Source of the DNA: JABDMH01 sp964428345
GTDB lineage: Bacteria; Bacteroidota; Bacteroidia; Chitinophagales; Saprospiraceae
DNA length: 64,000 nt
Reading direction: 5' to 3'
Assembly: GCA_964428345.1 (NCBI GenBank)
Contig: CAYRYD010000011.1
Location: 65,381-129,380, forward strand
This document shows, one piece after another, positions 55,531-64,000 of this stretch. The notes below the pieces were generated by a model that ran no database searches, was not told where the DNA came from, and saw only the letters and a list, made by a program, of their open reading frames with translations. The position numbers and the translations under genes are program-made. The stretch's first letter is position 1, and every line of letters begins with the position of its first letter.

Positions 55531-56305
55531 CTGCAACGCGTACATTGGTCACTGGCCGTTCCGCATCCGGAAATATGGCAGCTGTGCAGCTCTTTTGTCC
55601 AGGATGAATCAGTTTGGCGTCGATCTGGCGGTGGTCAGTAGTCTGAGTGCCTGTTTCTACAAAAATACGCAGACAGCCAATCAGGCCCTGTTTGATGAAA
55701 TTCATTCTCAAAGGACTTTTCGGGACCGGTTTTCATTCCTGGCGGTCATCAATCCCATCTACGGAGGATGGCGGGATGACCTGGAAACCTGCCACCGGAA
55801 GTTCGGAATACGAGGTATTAAATTATATCCGAAATATCATGGGTATGATCCGGCAGGTCCTGAATGTACCGACCTGATCAAAATGGCCCGGGACAGGGAT
55901 CTGGTCATCGCCTTTTCTCTCCGAATGGTTGACAGCCGGCCTAGTTCGTGGCTGGACATTGATGAAGAGTGGGATCTCAAGGATCTGATACCGGTCATCA
56001 GAAAGGTGTCCGATGCCAGGTATCTCATTCAGAATGTATCCAATCGAACTGATTTGGAAGACGGCGATTCACAGGTACTGAGGGATGCCAGTGTGGCAAT
56101 GGATACCTCCGGACGATCCATGACAAACCTGGGATCCATGATCGAAACCTACGGTCCCGGTAAATTTGTTTTCGGTACCCACTCGCCCGTATTGGACTAT
56201 TGCACCGGACTTTTAAGGATCGAGTCCCTCCGACAGGAGGAGGCAGATGAAACGGTGAAGGAACAGATCCGGTCGGGTAATGCCAGGCAATTATTTAATC
56301 TGTAA
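55520..56305 (+). CDS. Amidohydrolase-fold protein with degenerate metal-binding residues
   Basis: 261 residues from ATG 55520, preceded by GGGAAGG; the frame continues upstream but overlaps the previous gene. It has the same TIM-barrel pattern as its partner, but each expected metal ligand is changed. The HxH position is NAY (DCNAYIGHWPF), the middle histidines are replaced in VIAFSLRM and LIQNVSNRTD, and the final Asp site is FGTHSPVLD. It ends NARQLFNL, typical of the family. No signal peptide is seen. A regulatory or pseudoenzyme role, possibly as partner of the preceding protein, is inference. Confidence 0.75.
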   Translation: MLIDCNAYIGHWPFRIRKYGSCAALLSRMNQFGVDLAVVSSLSACFYKNTQTANQALFDEIHSQRTFRDRFSFLAVINPIYGGWRDDLETCHRKFGIRGIKLYPKYHGYDPAGPECTDLIKMARDRDLVIAFSLRMVDSRPSSWLDIDEEWDLKDLIPVIRKVSDARYLIQNVSNRTDLEDGDSQVLRDASVAMDTSGRSMTNLGSMIETYGPGKFVFGTHSPVLDYCTGLLRIESLRQEEADETVKEQIRSGNARQLFNL

Positions 56306-56340
56306 ATGTTAATGCTGAATTAATCACTAAAAAACTGATC

Positions 56341-57708
56341 ATGACCAGGAATAAATTGAATCGTCGGACTTTTGTAAAACAAAATTCGATAGCCGGCCTC
56401 GGGATTACCACCGGCATGACGGGTGGAGCCAACCTGTTTCCCCACTTCCGGATCGTAAAGGACCAACCGGCAATTCTCGGCGGTGAACCGGTCATCAAAC
56501 ACGACTGGCCGGCCTGGCCGATGTGGAAGCCGGAAACCGATGAAAAACGGCTGCTGGAAGTGATGCGCAGTGGCATCTGGTCAAGAGCAGGCGTGGTCGA
56601 AGAATTTGAAGAGAAATGGGCACGGATCATCGGGTCAAAACGCTGCCTTGCGGTAGTCAATGGTACCAACGCCCTCAATACAGCCATCTCCCAGTTGGAT
56701 ATCGGTTGGGGTGACGAAGTGCTGGTTACTCCCTATACGTTTATCGCTTCGGTATCCAGCATTTTATTTAACGGCGCCATTCCGGTCTTCGTCGATGTAG
56801 ATCGCGAAACATTTCAAATGGATCCTGACAAGATAGAGGAGAAAATCACACCCCATACCCGGGCGATTTTGGCGGTACACATCCTCGGATTGCCCTGCAA
56901 TATGAAACGGATCAATGCCATTGCCGCGCGATATAATCTGGAAGTGATCGAGGATGCCTGTCAGAGCTGGCTGGCAGAGATCGATCATAAAAAAGTGGGT
57001 ACTTTTGGTCATGCCGGCTGCTTCAGTTTTCAAAACTCCAAGAACATCCCGATGGGTGAAGGAGGTGCTATCGTCAGTGATGACGATGCATTCATCGACC
57101 GGTGCCATTCCTACCATAGCTTTGGCAATCCATACGGTACAGTCGCCGGGGCGGTGGGTGCCGGTACGATCCGGATTGGCACCAAACTGCGTCTCACCGA
57201 ATACCAGGCGGCCATCGGTCTTGCTCAGATGGAAAGACTGGAAGAACAAACGGAAAAGCGGATGCTCAATGCGGCTATGCTTAAAGACAAGCTGGCCAAA
57301 ATTCCGGGAATTGTACCCTATCGCCTGTACGATGATGTTACCCGGGCGGCCTTTCATCTGTTTCCTTTCCGGTATCAGAAGGAAGCCTTCCAGGATTTAC
57401 CCAGATCCAGGTTTCTGGAAGCATTGCAGGCTGAAGGCGTTCCCTGCTCGAGCGGGTATACCCGGTTGAACAAGATGCCCTACCTGAAAAATGCCTTCGA
57501 ATCGAGATTTTTCAAGAAATTTTACTCCCCGGACCGGCTGGATTATGCAAAATACGAAGCAAACAATGAATGTCCCAAAAATGACATCCTATGCGAAGAG
57601 GCGGTATGGTTTACCCAGAACCTCCTTCTGGGTTCGGATAATGATATGGATAACATTGCGTCAGCCATTGAAAAAATTCATGCAAATGCCGGTAAACTTC
57701 GCAAATAG
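56341..57708 (+). CDS. DegT/DnrJ-type PLP aminotransferase with a Tat signal
   Basis: 455 residues. It begins LNRRTFVKQNSIAGLGI (6-22), a twin-arginine signal (RRTFVK). The mature enzyme has the DegT/DnrJ/EryC1/StrS fold: GTNALNTAIS, VTPYTFIAS, AVHILGLPCN, D205 in EDACQSW, and the PLP lysine K234 in FQNSKNIPMGEGG. Both key residues are present, so it is probably active. PLP enzymes of this class normally work in the cytoplasm on nucleotide sugars or aminocyclitols; an exported version is unusual, and would need folding with PLP before Tat export. It lies 35 bp after the degenerate amidohydrolase and 55 bp before the hydrolase. Confidence 0.87.
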   Translation: MTRNKLNRRTFVKQNSIAGLGITTGMTGGANLFPHFRIVKDQPAILGGEPVIKHDWPAWPMWKPETDEKRLLEVMRSGIWSRAGVVEEFEEKWARIIGSKRCLAVVNGTNALNTAISQLDIGWGDEVLVTPYTFIASVSSILFNGAIPVFVDVDRETFQMDPDKIEEKITPHTRAILAVHILGLPCNMKRINAIAARYNLEVIEDACQSWLAEIDHKKVGTFGHAGCFSFQNSKNIPMGEGGAIVSDDDAFIDRCHSYHSFGNPYGTVAGAVGAGTIRIGTKLRLTEYQAAIGLAQMERLEEQTEKRMLNAAMLKDKLAKIPGIVPYRLYDDVTRAAFHLFPFRYQKEAFQDLPRSRFLEALQAEGVPCSSGYTRLNKMPYLKNAFESRFFKKFYSPDRLDYAKYEANNECPKNDILCEEAVWFTQNLLLGSDNDMDNIASAIEKIHANAGKLRK

Positions 57709-57763
57709 AAGATTATTGTGTCCTTTCATTCTGAAATATTCCTGTCGGCATATCCTTAAGCGT

Positions 57764-58870
57764 ATGCTGGTCAGGCCGTCTCTTATAATAGCCATTATTT
57801 TGCTGGTGGTGGCATTGTACGGTCAGACCGGGGAATCTACTTTTGGCATTTATTCATCACAGGAACATCAGGTGGTCCCGGTATCTGATATCGGGGAGTG
57901 GGAGACTCAGCGATATAACATCCGTCAGGGTTTGGAGGCAGTGATGGGTCCGCTGCCTGACCGTTCTTCCCTCCCATCTCTCGATATCCGGATTACCGAT
58001 ACCCTGGAGACCGGCCGGTATTTTCGTTATACCATCAACTTCCAGGCCAACGAGGATGAACGTGTGCCGGCTTACCTTTATCTGCCGAAAAGGTACAGTA
58101 TGCTCGGCAAACTGCCAGCCATGCTAGCCCTCCATCCCACTGGAATGCCAGGCAAGAAAATTGTCGATGGTGAAGGACTTCCCAACCGGGGATATGCGAA
58201 GGAACTGGCCGAACGTGGCTATGTTGTTATTGCCCCGGATTATCCCGGTTACGGTGACCTCGAACATTTTGATTTCACAGGTTTACGCTATCAGTCGGGT
58301 ACCATGGCTGCAATCTTCTATCACATGCGTTGCGTTGATTTATTGTGTCAGATGGAAGAAGTGGATCGGGACAGGATCGGGGTTATTGGTCATTCACTGG
58401 GCGGGCATAATGCTATGTTTGTCGGTGCTTTTGATCCCCGGCTAAAGGTGATCGTTGCCAGCTGTGGATGGACCCAAATGGAGGATTACGATATTGGACC
58501 TGCTGCCGTTGAGCAATATGGTGGCCGTCTGGGTCCCTGGGCTCAGGATCGTTATATGCCCAGGATCCGTGATGTCTATCAACTGGATGACAACAAGATT
58601 CCCTTTAATTTTCACGAAATCATTGCCTTGCTGGCCCCCCGGGCCTTCTTTTCCAATTCACCGCTCAATGACAGTAATTTTGCCGTGGAAGGGGTGAGAA
58701 AGGGCATGGGAGAAGCGGAAAAGGTGTACCAGTTTCTGGATGCCGCAAATCATTTGCAGGTGCGATATCCCGAGGCAGAGCACGATTTTCCGGACGACAC
58801 CCGGCTCGAGGCCTATCAGTATATCGACCGGCATTTAGACCATCATCCATCAGAACACCGTCTGGAATGA
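57764..58870 (+). CDS. Exported alpha/beta hydrolase (dienelactone/acetyl-esterase type)
   Basis: 368 residues from ATG 57764 (MLVRPSLIIAIILL); the longer frame overlaps the previous gene. A signal peptide or anchor is at about 5-22. The fold includes YLYLPKRYSM, LALHPTGMPG, VVIAPDYPGYGD, the nucleophile elbow GVIGHSLGGHNAMF and a late acidic/histidine part (AEHDFPDD). This is an esterase/dienelactone-hydrolase-like protein. It would remove an ester or acyl group from the pathway substrate; which one is unknown. It belongs to the operon. Confidence 0.82.
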   Translation: MLVRPSLIIAIILLVVALYGQTGESTFGIYSSQEHQVVPVSDIGEWETQRYNIRQGLEAVMGPLPDRSSLPSLDIRITDTLETGRYFRYTINFQANEDERVPAYLYLPKRYSMLGKLPAMLALHPTGMPGKKIVDGEGLPNRGYAKELAERGYVVIAPDYPGYGDLEHFDFTGLRYQSGTMAAIFYHMRCVDLLCQMEEVDRDRIGVIGHSLGGHNAMFVGAFDPRLKVIVASCGWTQMEDYDIGPAAVEQYGGRLGPWAQDRYMPRIRDVYQLDDNKIPFNFHEIIALLAPRAFFSNSPLNDSNFAVEGVRKGMGEAEKVYQFLDAANHLQVRYPEAEHDFPDDTRLEAYQYIDRHLDHHPSEHRLE

Positions 58871-58952
58871 CCTGTAAGATTGATGGATAAGAAGCCAGAA
58901 TTTGATTAAATATGCTCAGTAATTCATGCTGATTTAAACCAATAAACAGATT

Positions 58953-60356
58953 ATGCCGTACCAATATTACCTGTTGATTTTACTCTTTTTCGAGTCCATA
59001 CCCGGATGGTGTTCTTTTGGCTTGAATAGCATCTGGATCCCGGGGGCAGAAACATCGCTCTCTGTGGGTATCGCCAGGAAAGATATCACTCCGCCGGTCC
59101 AGGTAAAAAACTGGGTGACTGGCAAACCCTATGAGGTGGTTCATGACCCCATCAGTGTCAGATCCCTGGTCCTGGACGACGGATATCAGAAATTCGTGAT
59201 AATCAGCTGGGAACTGGTGGATGCGGGAGAATCGGCCACCGATGAAGTGCGGAACCGGATATCCCGGGAACTGGATATACCAAAGTACAATATCCTGGTA
59301 AACGCCACGCATAATCATTCGGCACCCTGGTCGCCGGTGTATGGAGATGGTTACCGCGGAAAAGAGCGCGACAGCTGGTGGGTAGTCCGTTATATGCCTC
59401 CCCAGTACGATGATCCTCATTTTAGCCAGTGGATGAAAATGCTCATGGACCAGAGTGTTGCAGCGGTCCGGGAGGCAGCCGGTTCGTTACAGCCTGCCAG
59501 CCTTTGGTTGTGCCGTTCCGATATTTCAGAGTTTGTGCACAACCGGCGTCCCCGGCCGGCGGTCTGGGGAGTGGTTGAATCCAATCTTCCGGAGCAATAC
59601 AACTATCGCCATAAGGACTGGGATCCAAAGGTTCTGGGTGAGGGTATGCGCTTTGGTCCGGTTGACCGGACGATGACGGTTTTATCATTTCGCAGTCCAG
59701 CGGGAAATACTATCGCCACCATCATTCATCTATCGGCGCATGCGGTTTCCATTTATCCATACATGGATGGTATTTCCAGCGATTGGCCGGGCGAGACCTT
59801 GCGGAGGATGAATCAGAAATTAGGTGGAGAATGCATTTTTCTGCAGGGTACGGCGGGTGATATTAATCCATGGAGAAGGGGTAAAAAAGCGGTGGCACAA
59901 ATGGCCAGAGAGCTGACCGGGAGAGCTGATATCGCCCGGAAGTACAGTGCTCGTTTGCAGGAATTTCAGATGCAAACCAGGCGGGCCGTTGTTAATTTGC
60001 CACTGACGGAAAAAGGTAAAGAAACAACCGGTCTGGATTCCCTGCCAGTAGAAGTCCAGGTAGTTACCCTCGGATCATTAGCACTGGTTACCCTTCCCGG
60101 TGAGCCTATGACCGGTATTGGTATGGCAATCAGGGAACGGTCACCGTTTCCTCAGACGCTGGTGCTCGGCTACGCCAACGGCGCCGGAGGATACTACATT
60201 GGGATGCCGGGAGAAAAGGCATATGGAGGTTATGAAACCGGGGAAGATACCAATCTTGGAACTGACGATGCCGCTATGTTTTTGGTCAATGCAGCAGAGC
60301 AATTATTAAAGGAAGAGTATCATAAACAAACAACCGATGAAGAAAGCAGGAATTAG
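58953..60356 (+). CDS. Exported neutral-ceramidase-like protein (copy 1)
   Basis: 467 residues. A signal peptide covers about 4-21. The metal motifs are NATHNHSAPW and HLSAHAVSIYPY, with GISSDWPGETLR and FLQGTAGDINPW, all typical of the neutral/alkaline ceramidase N-terminal domain. At the position where the known catalytic serine lies (GDVSP in Pseudomonas ceramidase, from memory) this protein has GDINP, so amide hydrolysis by the classical route is doubtful. It is paralogous to the protein at 61220. It overlaps the ThuA-like gene by 20 bases. Confidence 0.83.
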   Translation: MPYQYYLLILLFFESIPGWCSFGLNSIWIPGAETSLSVGIARKDITPPVQVKNWVTGKPYEVVHDPISVRSLVLDDGYQKFVIISWELVDAGESATDEVRNRISRELDIPKYNILVNATHNHSAPWSPVYGDGYRGKERDSWWVVRYMPPQYDDPHFSQWMKMLMDQSVAAVREAAGSLQPASLWLCRSDISEFVHNRRPRPAVWGVVESNLPEQYNYRHKDWDPKVLGEGMRFGPVDRTMTVLSFRSPAGNTIATIIHLSAHAVSIYPYMDGISSDWPGETLRRMNQKLGGECIFLQGTAGDINPWRRGKKAVAQMARELTGRADIARKYSARLQEFQMQTRRAVVNLPLTEKGKETTGLDSLPVEVQVVTLGSLALVTLPGEPMTGIGMAIRERSPFPQTLVLGYANGAGGYYIGMPGEKAYGGYETGEDTNLGTDDAAMFLVNAAEQLLKEEYHKQTTDEESRN

Positions 60357-61137
60357 TCTGACCCTTTTGCTGGGTGCGATTCTGGGCGTTTCGGGATATG
60401 CAACTGGAGACCCTTTGGGTGGGGAAGCCGGTGGTGAATTGCCGAAGAAGCCTCATATTGTATTTCTGATTAGTCTGGATGTCGACAATTATGAAGCAGA
60501 CCGGACAATTCCCGAATTTGCCAGTTTGCTGAAAGATCAATGCCAGACCACTGTCATCCTCGGAACCGGCAACCGTACGGCTTATCATTTTCCAGGACTG
60601 AAGGCATTGAATGATGCCGATTTACTGGTGGTCTTTTGCCGCAGGCTTGCGCTGAAACCATCCCAGTTGAAGCTGATTCGAAGGTACCTGGCAAAGGGCA
60701 AACCGGTCATAGGCATACGGACTGCCAACCACGCTTTCTCCGTTCGGGAGGAGGTCGAAGAGGGATACGAAGCCTGGTGGGAATTTGTGCCGGAAGTACT
60801 GGGCTGTGAAAACAGAGGCTACGGTGAAGTAGCCCTGGGAACCGGGGTATCCAGGAACGCTGAAAATGCCTCCCACCCCATTCTTGCAGGGGTACCCACC
60901 CAGTGGCACAGCATTGGAAATGTCTACAAAGTTGCCCCATTGATTGATAAACAGGCCCAGGTCTTACTGACGGCGGAGTCCGACGGCCAACAGGAGCCGA
61001 TTGCCTGGGTGCGATCAACACAGGAAAAAGGACGGGTCTTCTATACCTCGTTGGGACATCCTTCGGACTTCGAGTTTGATGGTTTCCGGAGACTTTTACG
61101 CAATGCCATTGAATGGACATTGGAAAAGGAAAAATAA
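60337..61137 (+). CDS. Exported ThuA-like protein
   Basis: 266 residues. A signal peptide covers about 6-22. The mature part, PHIVFLISLDVDNYEADRT, DADLLVVFCRRLAL, KGKPVIGIRTANHAF, HPILAGVPTQWHSIG and GRVFYTSLGHPSDFE, matches the ThuA-like glutamine-amidotransferase-fold domain that often accompanies carbohydrate genes in Bacteroidota and Planctomycetes. No cysteine nucleophile is evident. The two genes overlap by 20 bases, suggesting coupled translation with the ceramidase-like protein. Confidence 0.85.
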   Translation: MKKAGISLTLLLGAILGVSGYATGDPLGGEAGGELPKKPHIVFLISLDVDNYEADRTIPEFASLLKDQCQTTVILGTGNRTAYHFPGLKALNDADLLVVFCRRLALKPSQLKLIRRYLAKGKPVIGIRTANHAFSVREEVEEGYEAWWEFVPEVLGCENRGYGEVALGTGVSRNAENASHPILAGVPTQWHSIGNVYKVAPLIDKQAQVLLTAESDGQQEPIAWVRSTQEKGRVFYTSLGHPSDFEFDGFRRLLRNAIEWTLEKEK

Positions 61138-61219
61138 ATGGAGTTGATAGACTCCACGTTTTCATTGGTTTTTAATCTAATATTCAATTTTTATTATCCT
61201 TTATCTAAAATGAGTTTTC

Positions 61220-62620
61220 ATGTATAAGAAAGTAGTGGTCCTGTTGTGTATCTGGATTGGGTCTGGCCATTTCGCCCTGACGGCAGCCGATTTGGCCGGA
61301 GGCTGGAAAGCAGGGGTAGCTAAAACAACGCTGACCCCGGAATATTCGATGTGGCTCGCCGGCTATGCAGCCAGAACGGAACCTTCTCAGGGTAAAATTC
61401 ACGATTTATGGGCTAAAGCATTGGCATTGGAAGATGAAGAGGGACATCGCGCTGTATTGGTTACTTTGGATTTGCTGGGATTGCCCAAAAGGATATCCGA
61501 TGATATCCGGGATCAACTGAAGCGGGAAATGGGACTGGAACGGGCTCAGATCATCCTCAACAGTTCTCATACCCATAGTGGCCCGGTATTGGACGAGGCC
61601 CTGGTCGACATTTATCCGCTGGAAGAAGCCGATTTACAGAAGGTGCGGCAGTATTCGGATGACCTGACCGGAAAGCTGGTAGAACTGGTGAGGAATGCCT
61701 TTGCGGCATTGCAGCCGGCAAGAATTTTTGCGGGAAACGGAGTCACCCGTTTTCAGGTAAACCGGAGAAACAATGCCGAAAGCAGTCTGATTTTACAGAC
61801 CCAGTTGGATGGACCCAATGATTTTGCGGTACCGGTATTGAAAGTCACCCGGCCGGGAGGCGAAATAATGGCTATCGCTTTTGGTTATGCCTGTCATCCT
61901 ACCGTTTTGGATACGACCCTTTTATCCGGTGATTATCCAGGCTTTGCCCAGATCGAGTTGGAGAAAGAGTATCCGGGTGCGATGGCTTTGTTTTTTCAAG
62001 GGGCTGGTGCCGATCAGAATCCGATGCCCCGGCGAACGATCCCATTGGCCAGGCAGCATGGACGTACCCTGGTTGCGGCGGTAGACCGGGTTTTGGAAGA
62101 AGAGATGAAAGAACTGGATCCAACACTGGCTTTCGCCTATCGAGAAGTTGATTTAGACCTGAATCATCCGCCAACCAGGGCCGAACTGGTCGAATACCGA
62201 GATTCGATAGCCAGGGGGTATCAGAAACAATGGGCAGCACGGATTCTGTCGAAAATGGAGCAAGGTGACCAATTTCCGGACTCCCATCCTTTTCCCTTGC
62301 AGGTATGGATGCTGGGCGATCAACCACTCTTTACCCTGGGTGGTGAAACGGTAGTCGGCTATGCCATTCAGCTAAAGAAGATATTTGGTCACGATGTTTT
62401 CGTCATGGGGTATTCCAATGATGTGGTGAGCTACATCCCCACGGCCGTCATTCTGCATGAGGGAGGATATGAAGGATGCATTGCCCAACAGGTATATGGT
62501 CTGGCAGGGACCTGGGCTTATGATATTGAGAGTGTCATTGTGTCGAACATAGTAGAACTGGCCAGAGGAATCGGAGTACCTATACCGGACAACCGCCTGA
62601 TCCGGATCAAGAAACGGTAG
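61220..62620 (+). CDS. Exported neutral-ceramidase-like protein (copy 2)
   Basis: 466 residues. A signal peptide covers about 1-22 (HFALTAADL). The same fold as copy 1 is visible: NSSHTHSGPV, YACHPTVLD, LLSGDYPGFAQ and FFQGAGADQNPMPRR, with the later loop LGGETVVGYAIQLKK. The serine of classical ceramidases is again replaced (ADQNP). Two diverged copies in one operon suggest different substrates or partners. It follows the ThuA-like gene after 82 bp containing a small hairpin (tggagt / actcca) near 61139-61156. Confidence 0.83.
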   Translation: MYKKVVVLLCIWIGSGHFALTAADLAGGWKAGVAKTTLTPEYSMWLAGYAARTEPSQGKIHDLWAKALALEDEEGHRAVLVTLDLLGLPKRISDDIRDQLKREMGLERAQIILNSSHTHSGPVLDEALVDIYPLEEADLQKVRQYSDDLTGKLVELVRNAFAALQPARIFAGNGVTRFQVNRRNNAESSLILQTQLDGPNDFAVPVLKVTRPGGEIMAIAFGYACHPTVLDTTLLSGDYPGFAQIELEKEYPGAMALFFQGAGADQNPMPRRTIPLARQHGRTLVAAVDRVLEEEMKELDPTLAFAYREVDLDLNHPPTRAELVEYRDSIARGYQKQWAARILSKMEQGDQFPDSHPFPLQVWMLGDQPLFTLGGETVVGYAIQLKKIFGHDVFVMGYSNDVVSYIPTAVILHEGGYEGCIAQQVYGLAGTWAYDIESVIVSNIVELARGIGVPIPDNRLIRIKKR

Positions 62621-62644
62621 TTGGCCACAGGTACAGATCTGACG

Positions 62645-63949
62645 ATGAAAAGAATCTTGGAGGAAAGTTACGTTAAGAACCGGCTGATTGCCGAAACCTG
62701 GTATTCGGGATTTGAAAAGGCACACGATACTTACAATGCCATTTCAGCGGCTAGTGATGGTAAGATCTATTATATACTGAGTTCAGAGGCAGTCGATATT
62801 GGGGGTAAAATGTACTCCTTTGACCCTTTAAGCGGCAGCATAAAACTTCTGGTAGATCTTACGGAAGTCTGTGGAGAAAAATTTGCTTCTGCCATAGTCC
62901 AGGGTAAGAGTCATGTGCCGTTCTATGAAAAGGACGGTGAGCTATATTTTGGTACCCATGTTGGTCATTACCAAATGCTCGATGGCATGGAACGCATGCC
63001 GGTCAACCCACCTCCGGGTATTGGATTGTATCCCGGTGGTCATTTTATTTCCTACAATCTAGCAAATGGCCGGTTTACCGATCTCGGCAAAATTACAAAT
63101 GGAGAAGGTATTCTGACCATGACCATGGATACTGACCGAAGTCAATTGTATGCGATTACCTGGCCGGAAGGGCATTTCATCCATTTGGATTTACACCGGA
63201 AAATATTCCACAATCTAGGTCCTGTGTCTGAAAAAGGAGAAGCCGGACAACCCGGTAAAGACTACCGCGTTTTATGCCGGTCCATGTTTGTGGAACCCGG
63301 CTTCGGGCAGGTCTATTTTACGAATACCGAAGGCGATATCCTTTTTTACGATCCGGCAAAAAACAAGATTCAGAAACGGACCGACGTCCATTTGCGGCTT
63401 GATTATTTCGGGGTTTATCCTGCTGATCAACCGGGAAGCATGGGGTATAACTGGAGACAGATAATCTGGCATGCCGGTGAAAATGCTGCCTATGGTATCC
63501 ATGGAAATTCCGGTTATCTATTCCGGTTTGATCCCACCGCCTCAAGCCTGGAATTAATCGAGAGAATTACCTCCGAACCTTCGCGAAGATCTGGTATGTA
63601 TGATCAATTTAGCTACGGCTATCTCGGTTTTACACTGGATGCTGATCGCAATGTCATTTATTACCTTACGGGCGGTCCGGTTTATGAAGATGGAGCATTG
63701 GTGCGGGGTCAGAAGAGTATTGCCAAAGGTGGTGCCAAAGGATTGGAAAATCTGCACCTGGTGACCTATGATTTGTCGTCATTCCGATATCAGGATCATG
63801 GTCCTGTTTATTATGCCGATGGATCCCGGCCCACTTATGTCAATTCCATAGCTTTGGATAAAGCTCGCAATATTTATACACTGGCCAGGATGAAATATGA
63901 AGGAAAAGAAATTGCCGATCTGGTGAGAATTCGAAATCCATTCGGGTGA
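62645..63949 (+). CDS. Beta-propeller-like protein of unknown function
   Basis: 434 residues from ATG 62645; a TTG directly after the previous stop (62621) would add eight residues. No signal peptide is seen. Repeated sheets such as KMYSFDPLSGSIKLLVDL, GHFISYNLANGRFTDLG, GDILFYDPAKNKIQKRTDVH and GYLFRFDPTASSLELIER have the spacing of a seven-bladed beta-propeller. No cofactor or catalytic motif is visible. It is 24 bp after the ceramidase-like gene and is the last operon member seen here. Its TGA stop is the first unit of the tandem repeat that follows. Confidence 0.72.
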   Translation: MKRILEESYVKNRLIAETWYSGFEKAHDTYNAISAASDGKIYYILSSEAVDIGGKMYSFDPLSGSIKLLVDLTEVCGEKFASAIVQGKSHVPFYEKDGELYFGTHVGHYQMLDGMERMPVNPPPGIGLYPGGHFISYNLANGRFTDLGKITNGEGILTMTMDTDRSQLYAITWPEGHFIHLDLHRKIFHNLGPVSEKGEAGQPGKDYRVLCRSMFVEPGFGQVYFTNTEGDILFYDPAKNKIQKRTDVHLRLDYFGVYPADQPGSMGYNWRQIIWHAGENAAYGIHGNSGYLFRFDPTASSLELIERITSEPSRRSGMYDQFSYGYLGFTLDADRNVIYYLTGGPVYEDGALVRGQKSIAKGGAKGLENLHLVTYDLSSFRYQDHGPVYYADGSRPTYVNSIALDKARNIYTLARMKYEGKEIADLVRIRNPFG

Positions 63950-64000
63950 TTATTGATTATTGATTATTGATTATTGATTATTGATTATTGATTATTGATT
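63947..64000. repeat. 7-bp tandem repeat (TGATTAT)n
   Basis: Seven full copies and five bases of an eighth run to the window end, so the array probably continues. The first three bases are the stop codon of the preceding gene. Slippage is likely and copy number may vary. Confidence 0.95.

Noticed and set aside
57491..57763. Upstream extension of the alpha/beta hydrolase frame
   Set aside because: It overlaps the aminotransferase gene in another frame; the signal peptide begins at 57764.

Overview
The window looks like a chromosome fragment, probably a scaffolded draft or metagenome assembly because it contains a 100-N gap, from a Bacteroidota bacterium resembling Saprospiria/Lewinella. The evidence is several proteins with type IX secretion (T9SS) C-terminal sorting domains, hyalin-repeat-like and FISUMP surface proteins, a FecA-type TonB-dependent receptor, lipoprotein signals, sulfatases, and a TAnnTTTG-type promoter element before nosZ. 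No sequence comparison could be run, so family names come from recognised motifs.

Layout. (1) 1-8.7 kb: four paralogous secreted proteins with hyalin-like modules. The two large ones end in T9SS sorting domains. One contains a nearly identical 94-residue tandem repeat that broke the assembly. (2) 8.7-17.5 kb: a nitrous-oxide reduction (nos) locus. A leftward group encodes an Rrf2 regulator, a cytochrome c lipoprotein, a heme-copper-oxidase-like membrane protein and a second Rrf2 regulator. A rightward group encodes NosZ, a membrane protein, NosL, NosD, NosF and NosY. (3) 17.5-24.2 kb: a MITE-like element, a coupled SDR dehydrogenase-sulfatase pair, a hybrid histidine kinase and a LytTR response regulator. 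(4) 24.4-30.7 kb: outer-membrane barrel, duplicated haloperoxidase-like lipoprotein, FecA-like receptor and a second barrel. (5) 30.7-32.6 kb: a repeat-rich island with a small DUF7000-like gene between direct repeats. (6) 32.6-37.9 kb: M14 peptidase, Tat-exported toroid protein, tRNA-Arg(CCT), S74-type surface protein, and a FISUMP gene broken by a nonsense codon. (7) 38-49 kb, leftward: aldehyde dehydrogenase and FAH-family enzyme (likely lower Weimberg-type sugar-acid pathway), sulfatase, AlkD, Gfo/Idh/MocA, DksA-like protein, T9SS lipase-like hydrolase, helical unknown, DmpA-type peptidase and GNAT-like protein. (8) 49-64 kb: beta-helix lipoprotein, a 1045-residue PVC-type cytochrome, then an eight-gene rightward operon of mostly exported enzymes: two amidohydrolase-fold proteins, a Tat-signal DegT aminotransferase, an alpha/beta hydrolase, two ceramidase-like proteins, a ThuA-like protein and a propeller protein.

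How they fit together. The nos locus would let the cell respire N2O. Sulfatases, SDR, FAH/ALDH, barrels and the last operon suggest a particle- or polysaccharide-degrading lifestyle in which much chemistry happens outside the cytoplasm. The strongest candidate for an undescribed system is the operon at 54.6-63.9 kb. It combines an apparently exported PLP aminotransferase, an amidohydrolase paired with a paralogue that has lost its metal ligands, and two ceramidase-fold proteins without the expected serine. Its substrate cannot be read from sequence.
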